Part shown: piece by piece, positions 32,281 to 36,493 of the stretch | Numbering within the stretch: position 1 is the stretch's first letter | How the letters are laid out: every line of letters begins with the position of its first letter | DNA from: a virus | Direction: 5' to 3' (one strand) | Virus record (IMG/VR): IMGVR_UViG_3300025141_000324 | Coordinates: 1 to 36,493 of that record | DNA length: 36,493 nt | The notes under the pieces: generated by a model | What the model was told of the DNA's origin: nothing | Databases searched by the model: none | Seen by the model: only the letters and a program-made list of their open reading frames with translations | Position numbers and translations under genes: made by a program

Positions 32281-35200
32281 ATGGCAAAAGATGATCTAGG
32301 CAAAAACGCTCAGTTTCAACGAGAAATAAATAAATTATTAGCAGCTCGTTTAGAAATGTTACGTGAAATGGATGAAATTTTACGTAGTCAATCAGATCTA
32401 TCTGAAAAAATGCGTGAAACCCTTGAAGATACTGATGTTGGGGCTTTAGAGGATCAATTTGGGGATTTACGTGGTGCAATTTCAGATGCAGCTGATGAAG
32501 CAGAAAGACTAGATGGTGCAAAATCTGGCGGTGGTTTATTTGGCGCGAAACAACAGTCACAAGGATTTTTCTCTGGAGCAAAGTCCGGATTTAAGAGTAT
32601 GACTGGTTCAATTGCCAAGGCAGCCATGTCTGTTGGTAAACTTGCATGGAGCATTGGCAGTAAATTACTCAGTGTTGTTAAGGGAACCATCGGTATGGCC
32701 TGGAAATTATTTAAAGGCCTAGCAGGTATAGTTTGGGGTGTAACAAAGTCAGTATTATCATTGGCTGCTTCACTTACAAAGGTTGCGGCCACAATGGCAG
32801 TTGGTATTCTATCAGTACCCTTTAAGATATATAAAGGTCTCATTGCTGAGGCAACACAGGCCGGTGGTGGCTCACAATATGCAATTGCAAAACAAAATAT
32901 AGTTAAGGCGTTCGGTAATCTAGCTGGTGAGTTATCTACAAGTGTTTTCAAGGGTTGGAAAGGTATGCGAAAATCATTAAGTCGCTTTGGCCGGTCCGCC
33001 GGTGAATCACTTGATGAGTTCAGGGAAAGGGTGGCAGAAGGTTTAGGACCTACATTATATGGGTTAAGAGATCAAGTCAAAGATAATGGTGATCAATTTT
33101 ATGCGCTTGTTATGGGTTTAAACCTAAGTAAGGAGGCAACCGCAGGTCTTGGTGCACGCATGCTTTCTTCAGGAAAGTCAATAGGCCAAATGAGTGTTGA
33201 GGTCACGAAACTAGCAAAGACATTTTCGTTTATTACAGGTAGTTTTAAGGTCATGGGTAAAATGATCATGGAGGCTGCTGGTGACTTCAAAAACTTTGGT
33301 ACATTGAGTATTGAAGCCATTGCCAAGTCAACGGCCTATGTAACCGCTCTAGGACTTGAGATGAAGGAAGTCCTAGGTATATTGGATGCATTTGATGATT
33401 TCCCTGATGCTGCAAAGAAAGTTTCACAATTATCACAGGCATTTGGTATGCATGTTGATGTACTTGAGATGATGAATGCCCAGGATCCTGCATCTAGGTT
33501 TGATGCGCTTAGAAAATCATTCCTTGCAACCGGTAAGAGTGTACAAAACCTTACACGACAGGAATTAAAGTTATTGGCCGCACAGACCGGTGTCAGTGAA
33601 AAGGCAATTAAAGTTGGATTCTCCCAAAAGAACCAAGGTTTAACACTTGATCAGGTAAACAAGAAAGCGGCAGAAGGTAAGAAAAAGACACTATCACAGG
33701 CCGAGGCAATGGAAAAACTTGCCAAGGCAATTGAACGCATGGTGAAATCTGGGTCACGTCAAGGTGGTATCTTTGCAAACTTCTTACGTGGCTTTACTGT
33801 TGGTGTAAAACGCAGTAAAGAAATGAGAAAAATGTTTAGGGATATCCGCAAAATTATTAGGGTTGCATATAGGGCAGGAAAGAGGTTAGGTAAACTATTC
33901 GTAGCAATCTTTCCAGGTGTTAAGGAATTTCTCAGCGGATACCAGGGTTTATTTAATGTAGGACGTTGGAAAAAGGCATTCCGTTCACTTGATGATGTTT
34001 TTAGAAGATATGCGGCAGATCCTGCTAGAAATTTTAATATACTTTCAGAAGGTGCAATGAATTTCTTTAAAATAATTTTTCCAGAAAGCGTCCTTAAGGG
34101 TTTCCGGATTGGTTTTACTGCCTTTGGCAGGATTTTTACAAACATCATTGCCGGCATGCTCAGATGGATTATTGAAGGTCTAACCAAGGTTATGAAAGGT
34201 ATGGTAAGATTTTTATCTGATCCTGCGTATAGGAATGGTTTTCTTGATTCATTAAAAAATGGTTTTGGTGCAGCAGGAAGCGCGGCTGGTGATATGTCAT
34301 CCCAAATTCTTCAACCACTCGTGGAAGTATTTACTGATGCTAGTCTTATTTCTGGGTTTACTGAAGCTCTTTTTGCTCTAGGCGATGCAATATATAAACA
34401 TGCAATTGTGCCATTCGGTCAATGGATTGCCGACAAAGTCAGGGGTATGATAAACTGGACATTTGGAACTGATTTTAAGGATTGGAAGGAGATTGGAAAA
34501 TTTCTTCAAGCATCATGGGATAAGGCAAAATCGAAGATGATGGACGCGTTTAATGAGGTCGCCAAGCCCATGAAAAAAATAGCCGATGCAATGATAGAGT
34601 GGGGCCCAACGATACTGGTGTTAGTTGGGGCGCTTAAAGCTCTTCAATTCGCAATTGCCGCTAATACGTTGGCTAACAAATTTGGTAGAGGTTTTGGTTT
34701 ACCAGGAGGCGGAGGCATGCCACGCGGTGGAGGTGGGCAAATGTCGCTTCCTGGTATGGCCCCAGCCGCCGGTGCGGGAATTTCTATGGCTGTTGTTGGT
34801 CCCGTTGCCATCGGTGCCGCCCTGGTTTATGCGGGAGTTGAGGCATATGGTGCCTGGGTTGATTCTAAGGTCGAAGAGTCAATGGCAAAAACCGACAAGT
34901 TTATCGCTGAGCAGGAAGCCATAAGCGTCTGGAAGACATCACAGGCGGATAAAAAGATAGAAGAATTAAAAAACAAGGTTATAAAATTTAGGACTGAACT
35001 TGGGCGATTAGTCCCACCAGAAACCAAGAAAAAGGTTGATAAAGTGTCAGCCTCGATACGATTGTTGAATGCCGCTGTTGCAGGTGCTACCACCGCCAGA
35101 GGAAAGAAACTCGCCTCGAATCTTAAATCAAATTTACACACTGTAACAAGAGAGGCCGCCACATTCCACGCTCAAAAGAGAATCAAACGGTTACCTACTG

Positions 35201-36493
35201 GTGGACACTTTTCTCGCCACAGGTACACTCTCAAAGATTTGAATGTCCATGAAAGAACAGGAAACTATGGCAAGAAGTTGGCCGCGAATTACCGGGAAGT
35301 CGCAAAGTCTCTCACCACCATGCCAATGGATAACTTCAGAAAACTCGATAAAGGTATGCAAGCCACCATTGTAACGATGGGCAGGTTGCACAAAACGGCC
35401 AACTACAAACGCCGGCGAGGTAAGTCCACCACCCACGAGTGGAAAGAAATGGAACGGATCTATAAGTCTAAAATTGCACCTATATACATCAGGGTGACTC
35501 AGGATGCCAAGAAACTCCAAGACATTATGAAAACAGGGGATATGAAAGCGTTCCAGAAAGAATTCCGAAAAATGGGAAAAGAGATGTCTTGGACCCAGCG
35601 GAACGCATTAATATATGGGGCCGCTGCCAGTGAACACTTCTCACCTGGTAGGGCCAAGGCAATGCATCATATCAATAATCAATTGGCTGAATATTGGAAT
35701 TTATCGGTAAAATTGGATAAATACAAGCAAGCATCCACGGCCGGTACCGAGTCGCTCAATGAATGGCAAAACAACCAAAAATCGCTTGAAAGAAACCAGA
35801 TTGCCTTAAAGGAATATGCCACCATAATGGGCCTTGTTGGCCGCGTCGATGACAAACATGCAAATAAAATGCAGAAATCCATGACAGCCATGGGCACCGG
35901 ATTAAAATATGTTGAAGAGAATGCAGCAAAACTGCAAGCCTCCATTAAGAAAGCAGCTACATTGAAAGATCCTGATGCCATCTCCAAGGCCTGGGCAGGT
36001 ATAAACAAACAACTGTTCGCAATGGAGGATCACATTAAAAAGGATCAAAAAAATATTGATAAGTACTCCTCCTCGACCGGTTATATCGTGGCCCTTGCCA
36101 AGGCATCAACAGTGTCAACAGATCCTAAAACTAAAAAAATGGTCCAAGGTCGTATCGAAGCCTATATTTTGAAGCAAGCTGAAAAGGAATTTAAGAGCAT
36201 CGAGGCAGAAGGGCTGATGAGAGATTATATCGGTGTCGGTTATGATCCAACGGACAAAGACGTTCAGACCAAGGAATTACAGAGGCAGCTACGAGCTGCG
36301 GTATTAAAAAATCAACAATTGTTATTTAAGCATATTGTAGGCACACAAAAGAAAGGTAAACCAGGCGCCCCTGGAGTCTCTGCCATGCGACCAGAAGTCA
36401 GGAGAGTAAAGGCTATTGTTGATACAACACCGAAGGCTCTTCTTGATCGTGCAAATCAAATTATGGAAATCGTTACGAAGTTCACGGCCTTCT
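32281..36493 (+). CDS. Tail tape measure protein (3' partial)
   Basis: The frame from ATG 32281 is open for 1404 codons and runs off the right edge, so the gene is incomplete. Residues 1-60 form a charged coiled coil (KNAQFQREINKLLAARLEML). A hydrophobic, glycine-rich, membrane-like stretch spans about 110-185 (for example SLAASLTKVAATMAVGILSV), and another lies near 830-860 (AGISMAVVGPVAIGAALVYA). The rest is long, helical and rich in K, A and M. Size, hydrophobic islands and position after the tube and chaperone genes define a tape measure, which sets tail length and helps DNA cross the membrane. No peptidase or lysozyme domain is visible in this part. The ribosome site is weak. From about 33,000 onward the GC content is clearly higher than elsewhere in the window. 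Confidence 0.9.
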   Translation, partial: MAKDDLGKNAQFQREINKLLAARLEMLREMDEILRSQSDLSEKMRETLEDTDVGALEDQFGDLRGAISDAADEAERLDGAKSGGGLFGAKQQSQGFFSGAKSGFKSMTGSIAKAAMSVGKLAWSIGSKLLSVVKGTIGMAWKLFKGLAGIVWGVTKSVLSLAASLTKVAATMAVGILSVPFKIYKGLIAEATQAGGGSQYAIAKQNIVKAFGNLAGELSTSVFKGWKGMRKSLSRFGRSAGESLDEFRERVAEGLGPTLYGLRDQVKDNGDQFYALVMGLNLSKEATAGLGARMLSSGKSIGQMSVEVTKLAKTFSFITGSFKVMGKMIMEAAGDFKNFGTLSIEAIAKSTAYVTALGLEMKEVLGILDAFDDFPDAAKKVSQLSQAFGMHVDVLEMMNAQDPASRFDALRKSFLATGKSVQNLTRQELKLLAAQTGVSEKAIKVGFSQKNQGLTLDQVNKKAAEGKKKTLSQAEAMEKLAKAIERMVKSGSRQGGIFANFLRGFTVGVKRSKEMRKMFRDIRKIIRVAYRAGKRLGKLFVAIFPGVKEFLSGYQGLFNVGRWKKAFRSLDDVFRRYAADPARNFNILSEGAMNFFKIIFPESVLKGFRIGFTAFGRIFTNIIAGMLRWIIEGLTKVMKGMVRFLSDPAYRNGFLDSLKNGFGAAGSAAGDMSSQILQPLVEVFTDASLISGFTEALFALGDAIYKHAIVPFGQWIADKVRGMINWTFGTDFKDWKEIGKFLQASWDKAKSKMMDAFNEVAKPMKKIADAMIEWGPTILVLVGALKALQFAIAANTLANKFGRGFGLPGGGGMPRGGGGQMSLPGMAPAAGAGISMAVVGPVAIGAALVYAGVEAYGAWVDSKVEESMAKTDKFIAEQEAISVWKTSQADKKIEELKNKVIKFRTELGRLVPPETKKKVDKVSASIRLLNAAVAGATTARGKKLASNLKSNLHTVTREAATFHAQKRIKRLPTGGHFSRHRYTLKDLNVHERTGNYGKKLAANYREVAKSLTTMPMDNFRKLDKGMQATIVTMGRLHKTANYKRRRGKSTTHEWKEMERIYKSKIAPIYIRVTQDAKKLQDIMKTGDMKAFQKEFRKMGKEMSWTQRNALIYGAAASEHFSPGRAKAMHHINNQLAEYWNLSVKLDKYKQASTAGTESLNEWQNNQKSLERNQIALKEYATIMGLVGRVDDKHANKMQKSMTAMGTGLKYVEENAAKLQASIKKAATLKDPDAISKAWAGINKQLFAMEDHIKKDQKNIDKYSSSTGYIVALAKASTVSTDPKTKKMVQGRIEAYILKQAEKEFKSIEAEGLMRDYIGVGYDPTDKDVQTKELQRQLRAAVLKNQQLLFKHIVGTQKKGKPGAPGVSAMRPEVRRVKAIVDTTPKALLDRANQIMEIVTKFTAF

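Noticed and set aside
32454-32951. 165-codon minus-strand ORF and similar ones up to 36008
   Set aside because: They are shadows of the tape measure, which is open for its whole visible length with tape-measure composition.
34625-34924. 99-codon plus-strand ORF inside the tape measure
   Set aside because: Out-of-frame shadow of a GC-richer segment of the tape measure, with no ribosome site.
1-36493. CRISPR arrays, tRNA genes, insertion sequences and attachment sites
   Set aside because: No regularly spaced repeats, cloverleaf-like gene or transposase was seen; gaps are too short and AT-rich to hold them.

Overview
The window is about 36.5 kb of a tailed-phage genome with the T4-type contractile-tail (myovirus) plan. 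It is AT-rich, almost entirely coding and read from the + strand only; intergenic gaps are all under about 180 bp. No tRNA, insertion sequence, CRISPR array or host gene is visible. Recognisable T4-type genes are the large terminase, portal, prohead protease, scaffold, major capsid protein, three neck/tail-completion proteins, tail sheath, tail tube, a gp26-type baseplate/tail chaperone and a giant tape measure. They lie in the order 17-20-21-22-23-13-14-15-18-18'-19-26-tape measure, which differs from T4 itself (13-14-15-16-17-18-19-20-21-22-23-24). This suggests a distant T4 relative, plausibly of an aquatic bacterium; the host cannot be named from the sequence.

Layout. (1) 1-1424: the 3' end of a large virion protein with a LamG-type domain. 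(2) 1433-6137: a nucleic-acid island with a RuvC-like resolvase, a DnaG-type zinc/Toprim primase, and one 1047-residue polypeptide that joins Mre11/SbcD to Rad50/SbcC. (3) 6157-8357: small proteins, two of which carry a shared basic N-terminal motif; one of these appears to be an in-frame nested gene with its own ribosome site. (4) 8360-13396: terminase, portal, an unknown protein and the prohead protease. (5) 13409-17290: a cluster of small and coiled-coil proteins ending in the acidic gp22-like scaffold, presumably the prohead core; two of them carry the same N-terminal motif. (6) 17321-19314: major capsid protein and a strong rho-independent terminator. (7) 19429-23475: a small beta-rich protein, a lysine-rich protein and neck/tail-completion proteins. 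(8) 23566-30636: two tandem, diverged, oversized tail sheaths and the tail tube. (9) 30815-36493: a zinc-binding gp26-type chaperone with a probable programmed frameshift into a second ORF, a small unknown protein, and the tape measure, which runs off the right edge.

How it fits together. The protease (gp21 type) should mature the capsid made by scaffold and major capsid protein; the capsid protein has a candidate cleavage site after E61. Four small proteins begin with a related peptide of roughly M-K-I-T-K-x-x-L-K-x-I-I-K-E that contains or precedes L/I-x-E sites. This resembles the logic of T4 capsid-targeting sequences, so these proteins may be packaged in the head and processed. The most interesting points are that motif, the frameshift site in the tail chaperone, the fused Mre11-Rad50, the nested gene, and a 13-bp long-range hairpin that covers the start codon of the neck gene.
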